A stretch of 64,000 nt of DNA from Paracoccus everestensis (GCF_021491915.1 NZ_CP090836.1:62001-126000); one strand, 5' to 3'; positions 33,289 through 41,939 are shown, counted from the stretch's first letter. The notes: generated by a model not told the origin, from the sequence alone. Numbers and translations: made by a program.

Positions 33289-34349
33289 CGGCCCTCGTCG
33301 GCCAGGATCCTTTCCGCTTCCTCGACCATCGGGTTCCAGTCGAACCGCGCGACGATGATGCCATGGTCGTTGTATCCAAGGCGCTTGCGGTCGCCATCCG
33401 TTGCGGTCAGGTGATCGTTCAGAACCCGCATTTCCCTGAACGACCATGAACGGATCGCCGAATGGTCGTAAAAGGAATCCGACACCAGGATGTGATCCAG
33501 CGATTCCATCTGGTTCTGGAAAACATAGGTGTAATACACGTGCCGGAACGACCGGAGCTGTTGCAGCTTTTCGACCGTGTAAAGGCCCGTGTCCGACTTG
33601 TTTCCAGCCGTGCTTTTGGCAAAGAACCGATAACCCGGATTTCCCGTCAGCAATTCGGTCGAGACCGAGGTGGTGGCATCGTTCAGATCGCCAAGGACCA
33701 CCACCGGCTTGTCGTTCCTGCGCATTTCGTCGTTCAGGATGGCGCGGAAGGCCCCGGCCTCGACCATGCGGCGGACATGGGACACCACGGTCTGCGCGAT
33801 GAACTTGTGTCGCCGCAGCACTGGATTGTCATCGTCGGCGCGCAGGGATGTCGGCCCCTTGGACTTCAGATGGGCGACAAAGACGGTGATGTCGGGCGTC
33901 CCGTCGGCCTTGTTCACCAGAACCTGCAGCAGGGGACGAGAGAACTTGCGGATCGTGACGCTGACCGATTCCTCGGCGTCGCGGGATTCCTGCAGGTCGG
34001 TGAAGCGCGCATCCTCGGGCAGGTCCGCGATCCATTCGGGCGGGCCTTGCAGCATCCCCTTGCGCACCGCAAGCGCCACCTGGATGCCGGGCGGTTCGGT
34101 GGTGCGGGCCACCAGGTCATAGCGGCCCTTCAGCGCCGGACGCTCAAAGATCTCGGCCAAAGCCTTTGCATCCCAGCATTCCTGGAAACCGATGATATCG
34201 GCGTCGATATCGTCCAGAATCCGTTCGGAAAAGGCGATCTTTGCGTCGTATTGAGCATCAGACCAGCCGTCGTCGTCATAGATCGGCTGGCCCGGCAGGT
34301 TGAGGTTCAACAGGTTGAAATTGGCGATGCTGATGTCTTTGCGGGCCAT
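33285..34349 (-). CDS. Endonuclease/exonuclease/phosphatase-family protein
   Basis: A 354-residue member of the EEP (DNase I-like) fold: Asn in SIANFNLLNLN, Glu in IIGFQECWD, Asp/Asn in VVLGDLND, and the terminal SLDHILVS and YNDHGIIVARF with the catalytic His. Such enzymes hydrolyse phosphodiesters in DNA, RNA, lipids or small molecules; the substrate is not predictable. There is no signal peptide. ATG 34349. It converges on the SARP-like gene with a 4-bp overlap of stop codons. Whether it belongs to the haloperoxidase-like cluster is uncertain. Confidence 0.8.
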   Translation of the reverse strand: MARKDISIANFNLLNLNLPGQPIYDDDGWSDAQYDAKIAFSERILDDIDADIIGFQECWDAKALAEIFERPALKGRYDLVARTTEPPGIQVALAVRKGMLQGPPEWIADLPEDARFTDLQESRDAEESVSVTIRKFSRPLLQVLVNKADGTPDITVFVAHLKSKGPTSLRADDDNPVLRRHKFIAQTVVSHVRRMVEAGAFRAILNDEMRRNDKPVVVLGDLNDATTSVSTELLTGNPGYRFFAKSTAGNKSDTGLYTVEKLQQLRSFRHVYYTYVFQNQMESLDHILVSDSFYDHSAIRSWSFREMRVLNDHLTATDGDRKRLGYNDHGIIVARFDWNPMVEEAERILADEGR

Positions 34350-34415
34350 TGCGACACCTGTTCGATCAAAGGAATACCCCGATCATAGCACGAATGGCGG
34401 CCGCAGGATCCGTGC

Positions 34416-34459
34416 TTGCACGCACCATCGGCCGTTGCGGTGCGTGCAAAGCACGCACC
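34416..34459. repeat. Interleaved inverted repeats of GGTGCGTGC, REP-like
   Basis: TTGCACGCACC (34416-34426), GGTGCGTGCAA (34439-34449) and GCACGCACC (34451-34459) can form two alternative hairpins; the tighter one is GGTGCGTGC-AAA-GCACGCACC. It ends directly at the stop of the phosphatase-family gene. The unit resembles dispersed palindromic repeats of this lineage (from memory). Confidence 0.6.
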
Positions 34460-35239
34460 CTACGCCATCCCGGCGCGCATTTCCCCATGCAGCCTTGGCC
34501 CCGCAACGATCATCCCGTCCACCGTGGCGCGCGGGCTGTTGAAGCGCATGGGATGGCCATGTCGGTCGGTCGCCAGTGCGCCCGCGCGCTGCGCAATCAG
34601 ACTGCCTGCGGCGATGTCCCATTCCCAGACATGGCGCACCGACAGGGCGGCGTCGAACCGTCCCTCGGCCACCAGGCACAGCCGCCATGCGAGCGAGGGG
34701 CGGAATTCGCGGCGAAAGGGCGGGGTCTGGCCGTTCTTCCAGTATTCGGGATCGGTCGCGGATTTATAGGTCAGCACGCGCGCGCCGTTGATGCCCGCCA
34801 CGCTGGGGCGGATCGGCTGGCCGTTCAGCAGCGCCGGGCCATCCGCATGGGCGGCGAAGGTCAGATCCATCGCGGGCAGATGCACGACCGCCGCGATGAT
34901 CCGGTCCCCTTCGGCAATTGCCAGCGAATGGGCGAAACCCGCCTGGCCCGCGATAAAGGCGCGGGTGCCGTCGATGGGGTCGATGATGAAGCAGTGGCGC
35001 GCATCCAGGCGGGATGCATCGGCCTCGCTTTCCTCGGACAGCCAGCCGTAGTCGGGCCGCGCGCCCGTCAGCATCGTTTGCAGGGCGTCGTTGACGGCCA
35101 GGTCGGCCTCGGTCACGGGACCGGCGTCGTCGGGCTTGTCCCAGGCCTTCGGTTCGGCCTTCCAGAAGGACAAGGCGATCGGCCCCACCTGCCGGGCGGC
35201 CTTGACCAGCAGGGTCAGGTCGTCCTCAGGCCCCGGCAA
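34460..35239 (-). CDS. Inositol-monophosphatase-family phosphatase (SuhB/CysQ-like)
   Basis: A 259-residue Mg-dependent phosphatase with the family motifs TEADLAVND, GWLSEESEAD, FIIDPIDGTRAFIAG and HVWEWDIAAGSLIAQRAGA. Members remove phosphate from inositol phosphates or from 3'-phosphoadenosine 5'-phosphate (CysQ); the sulfate-activation genes 17 kb away would make the latter useful, but the motif alone does not decide. The start appears to be a TTG at 35239, overlapping the pmbA end by 14 bp; no ATG or GTG gives a full-length protein. Confidence 0.85.
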   Translation of the reverse strand: MPGPEDDLTLLVKAARQVGPIALSFWKAEPKAWDKPDDAGPVTEADLAVNDALQTMLTGARPDYGWLSEESEADASRLDARHCFIIDPIDGTRAFIAGQAGFAHSLAIAEGDRIIAAVVHLPAMDLTFAAHADGPALLNGQPIRPSVAGINGARVLTYKSATDPEYWKNGQTPPFRREFRPSLAWRLCLVAEGRFDAALSVRHVWEWDIAAGSLIAQRAGALATDRHGHPMRFNSPRATVDGMIVAGPRLHGEMRAGMA

Positions 35240-36575
35240 CGGTCATCCCCCGGACCAGCAGGCTGGGCACCTCGGTCCCGCGCCAGGGCAGTGCGTCGTT
35301 CGCCGCCTCCAGCGTCATCAGCATGTCGCGCAGATTGCCCGCGATGGTGCATTCGTTGACCGGCCAGGCGATGCGGCCCCCTTCCACCCAGAACCCCGCG
35401 GCGCCCCGCGAATAATCCCCGGTCGTCCCGTTGATCGACGCCCCCAGCATCGAGGTGACGACCAGTCCCGTCCCCATCCGGGCGATCAGGTCGTCCTGTG
35501 TCGCCGTTCCAGGCGTCAGGATCACGTTGCTGTTGGTGGGCGAGGGCGCCGACGACATACCGCGCGCGGCCGACGCCGTGCTGTCCATGCCCAGCTTGCG
35601 CGCCGTTGCAAGATCCAGCGTCCAGCCTTGCAGCACGCCGTCTTCCACGATCTTGCGGGCCTTGGTCGCCAAGCCTTCCGCATCGAAGGGGCGGGACGAA
35701 GGATAGCGGGGACGCAGCGGATCCTCGGTCAGGTCGAAGCCTTCGGGCAGGACTGGCTGGCCCAGATCCTTGCGCAGCCAGCTTGCGCCGCGCGCGATGG
35801 CCGCGCCATTCACCGCCGACAGCAGGTGCCCGGTCAGCGACGATGCGACCCGGCGGTCATACAGGATCGGAAAGGCCCCGGTCGGCGGCTTTCGTGACCC
35901 GGCGCGTGCCAGCGTGCGTTCCGCCGCCAAGCGGCCGATGTCTTCGGGTGCGGGCAGGTCGGCGGCCCAGACGCGCGATTCCCCGGCATAGTCCCGTTCC
36001 ATTCCCAAGCCTTCGCCGGTGATGGCGACGGTGGAAACGGCATGGGTCGTGCGTCCGTATCCACCCGAGAACCCGTTCGAGGCCGCAAGCCACAGGAACC
36101 GGCGGCTGAATCCGGCATTGGCAGATTCGACCTGGGAAATGCCCGGCATATCCCGCGCCGCAGCCTCGGCCCGCAGAGCCATGTCCTGCAGCGCGTCGGG
36201 CGTGGGGTCGGGCTGGTCGTCGGCAATCTGCAAATCGCCCGCATCGCGGTGACGGGCCAGTTGGTCGGGATGGGCGAGGCCCAGCAAATCATCGACCGGC
36301 GCTTCTCGGGCCATGGCCACCGCGCGTTCGGCCATTTCCGCAAGGGTGGCCGGGCTGTGGTCCGAGGCCGAGACGCTGGCCTGCCGGCCGCCTAGCAGCA
36401 CGCGCAGGCCGATTTCCACCCCCTCGGCCCGGTCGGCCTGTTCCAGAGTGCCGCCGCGCATGTCGATGCTGATGGACTGCCCGCTGCTGGTCAGCGCGTC
36501 GGCCCCATCCGCGCCCGCGCGCAGCGCCGCATCGACCAGCTGTTCGGCCAGCGACTGCAAATCCACGGGTGCCAT
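35226..36575 (-). CDS. pmbA: TldE/PmbA-type subunit of metalloprotease TldD/E
   Basis: A 449-residue PmbA/TldE protein, with the N-terminal domain (ADGADALTSSGQSISIDMRGG) and the C-terminal U62 domain ending FWVEGGRIAWPVNECTIAGNLRDMLMTL. TldE lacks the HExxxH of TldD, and none is seen here. TldD/E cleaves small peptides such as microcin precursors. ATG 36575 has AAGGAGA ahead; the open frame extends upstream into a terminator hairpin, which excludes the longer form. tldD is not in the window. Confidence 0.9.
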   Translation of the reverse strand: MAPVDLQSLAEQLVDAALRAGADGADALTSSGQSISIDMRGGTLEQADRAEGVEIGLRVLLGGRQASVSASDHSPATLAEMAERAVAMAREAPVDDLLGLAHPDQLARHRDAGDLQIADDQPDPTPDALQDMALRAEAAARDMPGISQVESANAGFSRRFLWLAASNGFSGGYGRTTHAVSTVAITGEGLGMERDYAGESRVWAADLPAPEDIGRLAAERTLARAGSRKPPTGAFPILYDRRVASSLTGHLLSAVNGAAIARGASWLRKDLGQPVLPEGFDLTEDPLRPRYPSSRPFDAEGLATKARKIVEDGVLQGWTLDLATARKLGMDSTASAARGMSSAPSPTNSNVILTPGTATQDDLIARMGTGLVVTSMLGASINGTTGDYSRGAAGFWVEGGRIAWPVNECTIAGNLRDMLMTLEAANDALPWRGTEVPSLLVRGMTVAGA

Positions 36576-36603
36576 CGCGTTTCTCCTTTGGTGCGAACAA
36601 AAA

Positions 36604-36625
36604 GGCCGGGACCGTGGTCCCGGCC
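36604..36625 (-). terminator. Intrinsic terminator after the DUF2125-like gene
   Basis: GGCCGGGACC-GT-GGTCCCGGCC is a perfect 10-bp stem with a tiny loop, followed on the minus strand by TTTTTG. It lies 20 bp after the stop at 36646 and separates that gene from pmbA. Confidence 0.85.
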
Positions 36626-36645
36626 CCTGTTTCTGCAGGGGTGCC

Positions 36646-38256
36646 TTACTTGACCTGCTGGCCGTTGGCAAAGATTTGCCCGCCTTCGCGGAACTCGATT
36701 TCCGAGGTGAGCTGGTCGGGATTGCCCTCGGCCGGTTTGGCGAACATCGCCATCATCATGCGCATTCCCATCATCTGTTCCTGCGGCACCAGTCCCATGG
36801 CGACCAGCTTGTCCATCAAGCCGTTCACGCCTTCAAAGGTGCCGTTCAGCGTGCCGACCGGTTCGTTCGGATTGTCGCCGAATTCCAGGGCGCCGGTGAT
36901 GTCGGCCTTGGCGCCCACCGCGTCCAGGGCGATCCTGTTGACGGTCAGCGTTTCGGGAAGGAAGGGGCTTTCCGAGACTGGCATCCCGTCGGCATCCGTC
37001 TGCGGCTGGCCCATGGCCGGGTCGAACAGATCCTGGGTGATGACCGCATCGCCGGACAGATCGACGATCAGGCTGGCGGGGTCGCGGGGCAACTGGCTGG
37101 TCGGATCGAACAGGTTCCAGATCGCATCCGCAAAGGTCAGCCCTTCAAGCGCATAGGCCAGCTTGAAGGGTTGCGCCGCATCGCCCTTGGTCACGGGGAT
37201 CAGCATCTCGCCCGAAATCTGATCCAACGCATAGCTGACCGGAAAGGGCAGGGTGCTGATGGTCATTTCGGCCTTGGCATCGGCGGTCGTGGCCTTGTAG
37301 CCCAAGCCCCCGCCCGACATCTGGAAGGCGATGTCGCTGGCCCCGGTCGCGAAGCTGCCGGTGCCGGTCTGGTCCTGCCCGTTCTCGTCGCGGCCCGCGA
37401 CATCGAAGCTGCCTTCCAGGGTGTCATAGGTCACGGTCGTGTCCAGGGTCATGCCCGCCGCCAGGGCCTGGGCCATCTGGCTGCCCAGGTCAAAGGCCTG
37501 GCCGGGGGTCTTGCCCGTGCCTTGGCTGGCCAGATTGGTCAAGGCAAGCTGGAAATCCAGCGTGCCGCCCCCTGCATCCGCATCCTCGGCAGGCATCTGG
37601 GCCACGATCTGCATCGCCGCCTGGGCGGCCTTCAGGTCGAAGCTAGAGGTCATGCCCCCGTCCGACGCCACATTGCGCTGCGATCCGGCCAGGCCGGTCA
37701 CGGTGCCCGTGACAGGGATCGTCGCATCCTGTCCCGGTTCCGTCGGCAGCGTGAAGTCGAAGGCCAGCGTGGGATAGCTGTATTCGTACAGCATATCCTC
37801 GGGCGTGCCGGACACCACCATCTCGTTGCCGGGCACCTTGATCGTACCGGTCATGGTCATGTCGACCGTTTCCGCAGGGGCGGGTTCAGAAGGCGCCTCG
37901 GCACCTGCCTCGGGCGCATCCTCGGGCAGGTCTTCGGTGGGGGCAGGGACGGTGAACCGACTGTTCAGGGCCACGTCACCCTCGACCACGACGCGGACGC
38001 GGGCATCGCCGGTTTCCTGAAAGGTCATCTTGGGAAAGGTGACGGAACTGTTGTCGGTCTCGCCGGCCATGGTGAAGACGGCGTCGGTCACGGTCAGGGT
38101 ATTGCCCGCATCCTCGACCGTGCCGGTGACCTGATAGCCGTAATCGGCGCTGTAGTCTTGCAGGTTTTGCCAGACCTGGGCCGGGGTGACATCTGCCAAG
38201 GCGGATCCCGCCCCCAGGGTCAGCGCAAGGACGGATGTTGCAAGGGGGCGGACCAT
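36646..38256 (-). CDS. Exported DUF2125-like protein (536 aa)
   Basis: A 536-residue protein with a Sec signal peptide (MVRPLATSVLALTLGAGSALA, cleavage after ALA). A long beta-rich region of repeated TVxGTxxGLxG and DxTVTYDTLEGS-like strands follows, plus an acidic Pro/Glu-rich linker at about residues 95-120. This resembles DUF2125-type periplasmic proteins of Rhodobacteraceae; the assignment is from general appearance. It is probably periplasmic or outer-membrane associated. ATG 38256 is chosen for the signal peptide. Its own terminator follows. Role unknown. Confidence 0.7.
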   Translation of the reverse strand: MVRPLATSVLALTLGAGSALADVTPAQVWQNLQDYSADYGYQVTGTVEDAGNTLTVTDAVFTMAGETDNSSVTFPKMTFQETGDARVRVVVEGDVALNSRFTVPAPTEDLPEDAPEAGAEAPSEPAPAETVDMTMTGTIKVPGNEMVVSGTPEDMLYEYSYPTLAFDFTLPTEPGQDATIPVTGTVTGLAGSQRNVASDGGMTSSFDLKAAQAAMQIVAQMPAEDADAGGGTLDFQLALTNLASQGTGKTPGQAFDLGSQMAQALAAGMTLDTTVTYDTLEGSFDVAGRDENGQDQTGTGSFATGASDIAFQMSGGGLGYKATTADAKAEMTISTLPFPVSYALDQISGEMLIPVTKGDAAQPFKLAYALEGLTFADAIWNLFDPTSQLPRDPASLIVDLSGDAVITQDLFDPAMGQPQTDADGMPVSESPFLPETLTVNRIALDAVGAKADITGALEFGDNPNEPVGTLNGTFEGVNGLMDKLVAMGLVPQEQMMGMRMMMAMFAKPAEGNPDQLTSEIEFREGGQIFANGQQVK

Positions 38257-38332
38257 GCCTGATACCTTTCGGAAAATCGTTGCTTGCGGGATTTGTCGCA
38301 CAGCGGCCCGCCCGCGCCAAGGGAGCAATCGC

Positions 38333-38944
38333 GTGATCCGTTTCGTGAACCAGGACGGCCTGGCCATTGTCACCATTGACCGTCCCGGCAAGGCCAATTC
38401 GCTGACCGGCCAGATGCTGCGCGACCTGACGGCGGCCTTTGACCGGATCGCGGACAGCGATTGCCGGGCCGCCGTGCTGACCGGGGCAGGCACGGTCTTT
38501 TCCGCAGGGGCCGACCTGGAGGAGGCCCGGGCGGGCCTTGCCACCTCGCCCGAATGGGAATGCCTGTCGGGCCGCATCGCCGCCCTGCCCTGCCTGACCG
38601 TCGCGGCGCTGAACGGCACGCTGGCCGGCGGCGCCTTTGGCATGGCCTTGGCCTGCGACCTGCGCATCGCCGTGCCGGATGCGCGGTTCTTTTATCCGGT
38701 GATGCGCCTGGGATTTCTGCCCCAGCCTTCGGATCCCCGGCGGTTGTCGGCCTTGGTCGGCCCTGCGCGGGCCAGGATGATCCTGATGGCGGGCCAGCGG
38801 ATCGACGCCCGGGAAGCCCTGGCCTGGGGCCTGATCGACCGCATCGCCGCGCCGGGCGACCTGATGGAGGCAGCCCGCGCCTTGGCGGCCGATGCCCTGG
38901 CTGCCGCGCCAAGCCATGTCGCCGCGATCAAGGCGATGATCTGA
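38333..38944 (+). CDS. Enoyl-CoA hydratase/isomerase-family protein
   Basis: A 203-residue crotonase-fold protein, short for the family (usually about 255-265). The N-terminal half is conserved: VTIDRPGKANSLTGQML, FSAGADLEEA and the oxyanion region ALNGTLAGGAFGMALACDLRIA. The position of the usual catalytic Glu in the second motif is occupied by FGMAL-type residues, so hydratase activity is doubtful and isomerase or thioesterase-like chemistry is possible. GTG 38333 has AAGGGAG ahead. The protein stops after the first C-terminal helices, so the trimerisation helix is short. Confidence 0.8.
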   Translation: MIRFVNQDGLAIVTIDRPGKANSLTGQMLRDLTAAFDRIADSDCRAAVLTGAGTVFSAGADLEEARAGLATSPEWECLSGRIAALPCLTVAALNGTLAGGAFGMALACDLRIAVPDARFFYPVMRLGFLPQPSDPRRLSALVGPARARMILMAGQRIDAREALAWGLIDRIAAPGDLMEAARALAADALAAAPSHVAAIKAMI

Positions 38945-38957
38945 CGGGCCGGGCTGC

Positions 38958-38982
38958 GGAACATTGTCCTGCCTTGGCCGTT
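38958..38982 (+). promoter_or_regulatory. Candidate EcfG-type promoter for the amino-acid ABC transporter
   Basis: GGAAC (38958-38962), 16-bp spacer, CGTT (38979-38982): exact consensus. It starts 14 bp after the enoyl-CoA hydratase stop and ends 96 bp before the substrate-binding-protein ATG at 39079. Confidence 0.6.
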
Positions 38983-39078
38983 TCCCAGCACCTGTTGTCC
39001 CGGACGCTTTCCGGCAGGCGCTTGCGCGGACCGCACGCCCGGCGCATCATGAAGGCCATGAAGATAAAGGAGTTTTCC

Positions 39079-39840
39079 ATGCGCAGCATTATCCTGTCCG
39101 CTGTCCTTGCCGCCACCACCGCCCTGCCCGTCGCCGCCGACACGATCCGCGTCGGGATGTCTGGCGGGTATTTCCCCTTTACCTTCACCCGCGCCGACGA
39201 ATTGCAGGGCTTCGAGGTGGACCTGATGAACGCCGTGGGCGAGATCACCGGCGATGACATCGAATTCGTCACCATGTCCTTTTCCGGCCTGATCGGCGCG
39301 CTGGAATCGGGCCGCATCGACACGATCGCCAACCAGATCACCATCACCCCGGAACGACAGGCGAAGTTCGCCTTTACCCAGCCTTATGTCTATGACGGCG
39401 CTCAGGTGGTGGTGAAGGCCGGAAACGAAGGCGACATCACCGGCCCGGAAAGCCTGAAGGGCAAGTCGGTCGCCGTGAACCTGGGATCGAACTACGAGGA
39501 ACTGCTGCGCGCGCTGCCCTATGCCTCGGAAATCGACATCCGCACATACGAATCCAACATCGAACAGGACACCGCCCTGGGCCGGGTCGATGCCTTTGTG
39601 ATGGACCGGGTGTCGTCGGCCCAGGTGATCAAGGAAAGCCCGCTGCCCCTGGCCTTGGCAGGCCAGCCCTTCAGCGAGATCCAGAACGCGCTGCCCTTCC
39701 GCAACGACGAGGCCGGGCTGGCCCTGCGCGACAAGGTCGATGGGGCGATCACGCAGCTCAAGGAAAACGGCCAGCTTTCCGAGATCTCGCAAAAATGGCT
39801 GGATGCCGACGTGACAAAGCCCCTGGCCGCCGCTGAATGA
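39079..39840 (+). CDS. Amino-acid ABC transporter, periplasmic substrate-binding protein
   Basis: A 253-residue solute-binding protein of the polar-amino-acid family with a signal peptide (MRSIILSAVLAATTALPVAA). The core shows YFPFTFTRADELQGFEVDLMNAVGE, SGLIGALESGRIDTIANQITITPERQ, and GSNYEELLRAL. The ITITPERQAKFAFTQPYVYDG segment is typical of cystine/glutamine-type binders. AAAGGAG precedes ATG 39079. It overlaps the permease gene by ATGA. Confidence 0.92.
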   Translation: MRSIILSAVLAATTALPVAADTIRVGMSGGYFPFTFTRADELQGFEVDLMNAVGEITGDDIEFVTMSFSGLIGALESGRIDTIANQITITPERQAKFAFTQPYVYDGAQVVVKAGNEGDITGPESLKGKSVAVNLGSNYEELLRALPYASEIDIRTYESNIEQDTALGRVDAFVMDRVSSAQVIKESPLPLALAGQPFSEIQNALPFRNDEAGLALRDKVDGAITQLKENGQLSEISQKWLDADVTKPLAAAE

Positions 39841-40511
39841 GGGGGCTGGACACCGCGTATATGTGGGATCTGGTGCCGATCATCCTCGGCTATGTCCCGC
39901 TGACCCTGGGCATGGCGCTGATCGCGATGATGGCGGCGCTGATCCTGGCGGCGGCTCTTGCCATTGTGCGCGTGTTGCGCGTGCCGGTGGCGGACAGCAT
40001 CGTGGCGGTGTTCATCAGCTTCTTTCGCGGCACGCCGCTGCTGGTGCAGTTGTTCCTGTTCTATTACGGCCTGCCGCAACTGGTCCCGGCGCTGACCAGC
40101 ATCGACGGGGTCACGGCGGCGGTGATCGGCCTGACGCTGCATTTCGCGGCCTATATGGCCGAAAGCATCCGGGGCGCGATCCTTGGCGTGGACCGCAGCC
40201 AGTGGGAAGCCGCGCAGTCGATCGGCATGACCCCCGGCCAGGTGCTGCGCCGGATCGTCCTGCCACAGGCGTCGCGGGTGGCCGCGCCCACGTTGATGAA
40301 CTACTTCATCGACCTGATCAAAAGCACCTCGCTGGCCTTCACCCTTGGCGTGACCGAGATGATGGGCGCAACGCAAAAGGAAGCGGCGGGCAGTTTCCTG
40401 TATCTGGAAGCCTTCCTTGTGGTCGCGGTGATCTATTGGATCATGGTCGAGGTTCTGTCGGTCGGGCAACGCTGGATGGAACGGCATCTGGGAAAGGCTG
40501 TGGCGCGATGA
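39837..40511 (+). CDS. Amino-acid ABC transporter, permease
   Basis: A 224-residue His/Glu/Gln/Arg-type permease with about five membrane segments. It has the family pattern FFRGTPLLVQLFLFYYGLPQL and the EAA loop EAAQSIGMTPGQVLRRIVLPQA that contacts the ATPase. Only one permease gene is present, so the pore is presumably a homodimer. It overlaps both neighbours by ATGA. Confidence 0.94.
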   Translation: MRGLDTAYMWDLVPIILGYVPLTLGMALIAMMAALILAAALAIVRVLRVPVADSIVAVFISFFRGTPLLVQLFLFYYGLPQLVPALTSIDGVTAAVIGLTLHFAAYMAESIRGAILGVDRSQWEAAQSIGMTPGQVLRRIVLPQASRVAAPTLMNYFIDLIKSTSLAFTLGVTEMMGATQKEAAGSFLYLEAFLVVAVIYWIMVEVLSVGQRWMERHLGKAVAR

Positions 40512-41248
40512 AGTGCGAAATCGACATCGCGGGCTTGGTCAAGCGCTTCGGCGCGAACACGGTCCTTGACGGCATCGACCTGTGCCTGAAACCGGGCGAA
40601 CGCGTGGCGATCATCGGCCCGTCGGGAACGGGCAAATCGACGCTGCTGCGCTGCCTGAACTGGCTGGACGCGCCTGATGCCGGACGGATCACGGTAGGCG
40701 ATCTGTCGGTCGATGCCGCGCGCGCCACGCGGGCCGAGATCCTGGCCTTGCGGCGCAGGACGGGTTTCGTGTTCCAGAACTATGCGCTGTTCGCCAACAA
40801 GACCGCGCGCCAGAACCTTATGGAAGGGCTGACCACCGTGCGCGGCTGGCCCAAGGCCAAAGCCGCGGCGCGGGCCGACGAGATCCTGGCCCAGATCGGG
40901 CTGGCCGACCGGGGCGACAGCTATCCCTCGGCCATGTCGGGGGGCCAGCAGCAGCGTGTAGGCATCGGCCGGGCCATGGCGTTAGACGCCGACCTGCTGC
41001 TGTTCGACGAACCGACCAGTGCGCTTGATCCCGAATGGGTCGGAGAGGTGCTGGATCTGATCCGCAGCATCGCCGACGGACGGCAAACCATGCTGATCGT
41101 CACGCACGAGATGCAGTTCGCCCGCGAAATCGCCGATCGGATCGTCTTCATGGAAGGCGGGCGGATCGTCGAGCAAGGACCGCCCGCGCAGATCTTCGGC
41201 GATCCGCAGGACGACCGCACGCGCGCCTTTCTGCGCCGCGTGGTCTGA
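40508..41248 (+). CDS. Amino-acid ABC transporter, ATP-binding protein
   Basis: A 246-residue ABC ATPase with Walker A GPSGTGKSTLLRCLNWL, Q-loop FVFQNYALF, signature SGGQQQRVGIGRAMA, Walker B LLLFDEPTSALDPEWV and H-loop IVTHEM. It powers import together with the two preceding gene products; the LxxPDAGxI and ALDPE features are those of the polar-amino-acid class. It ends the operon. A gap of 198 bp before the next, convergent gene contains one isolated DnaA box. Confidence 0.94.
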   Translation: MKCEIDIAGLVKRFGANTVLDGIDLCLKPGERVAIIGPSGTGKSTLLRCLNWLDAPDAGRITVGDLSVDAARATRAEILALRRRTGFVFQNYALFANKTARQNLMEGLTTVRGWPKAKAAARADEILAQIGLADRGDSYPSAMSGGQQQRVGIGRAMALDADLLLFDEPTSALDPEWVGEVLDLIRSIADGRQTMLIVTHEMQFAREIADRIVFMEGGRIVEQGPPAQIFGDPQDDRTRAFLRRVV

Positions 41249-41306
41249 AAGGACGTAAATCCCTCTCGCAGGTCAAGTTTGAAAGATACACGGCGGACGG
41301 TGCAGA

Positions 41307-41315
41307 TTATCCACA
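41307..41315. other. Isolated perfect DnaA box
   Basis: TTATCCACA lies in the short gap between two convergent genes, 24 kb from the putative origin. No second box or A+T-rich region accompanies it. Confidence 0.45.
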
Positions 41316-41446
41316 GTAGAGTTGCAGACTGTTGCCATGAGCGGATACGCCCCTGCATGGACCGCATTTCCGCGGCTGAACACCAAGGCGGTCCACGCCG
41401 TGAAGGCCTTCCGGATCGGGCTTGTGGTCCTGGCCTTTCAGGCGGT

Positions 41447-41878
41447 TCAGCGCAGCCCGGCCGTCTGGTAATAGACATCCACGTTGCGTGCCATGTCATA
41501 GCCGATGCCCGATGCGATGATGCAGCTGGTATTGTCGGGGCGCGGGGCGACCAAGGTCCAGGTTCCCATCTGGTCCGAGGCCCACAACTCGGTGGCGGCA
41601 TGACCGTCGCCCGGCACCGGGGCCTCGTTGAAATCGTCCTGCAGGGTTTGGTGAATCTCGGAATCTGCCGCGCAATAGGGCTGGTCGCCCACGGCCATGT
41701 CGGATGTGGGCAGATCCTGGGCTTGTTCCAGCAGCGTGGCGGTCTCGACGCCCGCCATGGCGGGCCAGGCCTGGACCGGCTGGTCGGGGCGGGTGGCGGA
41801 CAGGGCGGGCATGGCCATCAAGGCCGCGACGCTGCCAGCCATCCCGACACGGGCGATGCGGGTTGCGATGCGGGTCAT
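41447..41878 (-). CDS. Secreted protein of unknown function (143 aa)
   Basis: A 143-residue protein with a signal peptide (MTRIATRIARVGMAGSVAALMAMPALSA, cleavage after LSA). The mature part of about 115 residues contains two Cys residues (QPYCAADSEI and NTSCIIASGIGYD) that could form a disulfide. The pattern ELWASDQMGTWTLVAPRPDNTSCIIASG resembles small periplasmic proteins of Rhodobacteraceae; no named family can be given. AAAGG precedes ATG 41878, and an EcfG-type promoter lies 36 bp upstream of it. Confidence 0.75.
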   Translation of the reverse strand: MTRIATRIARVGMAGSVAALMAMPALSATRPDQPVQAWPAMAGVETATLLEQAQDLPTSDMAVGDQPYCAADSEIHQTLQDDFNEAPVPGDGHAATELWASDQMGTWTLVAPRPDNTSCIIASGIGYDMARNVDVYYQTAGLR

Positions 41879-41913
41879 GGTTTCTGCCTTTCATTCAGTA
41901 TTTGCTGGGGGAA

Positions 41914-41939
41914 AACGTGCCATCATCGCCATGGGTTCC
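41914..41939 (-). promoter_or_regulatory. Candidate EcfG-type promoter for the secreted protein
   Basis: On the minus strand: GGAAC (41939-41935), 17-bp spacer, CGTT (41917-41914), an exact consensus match, 36 bp before ATG 41878. Confidence 0.65.
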
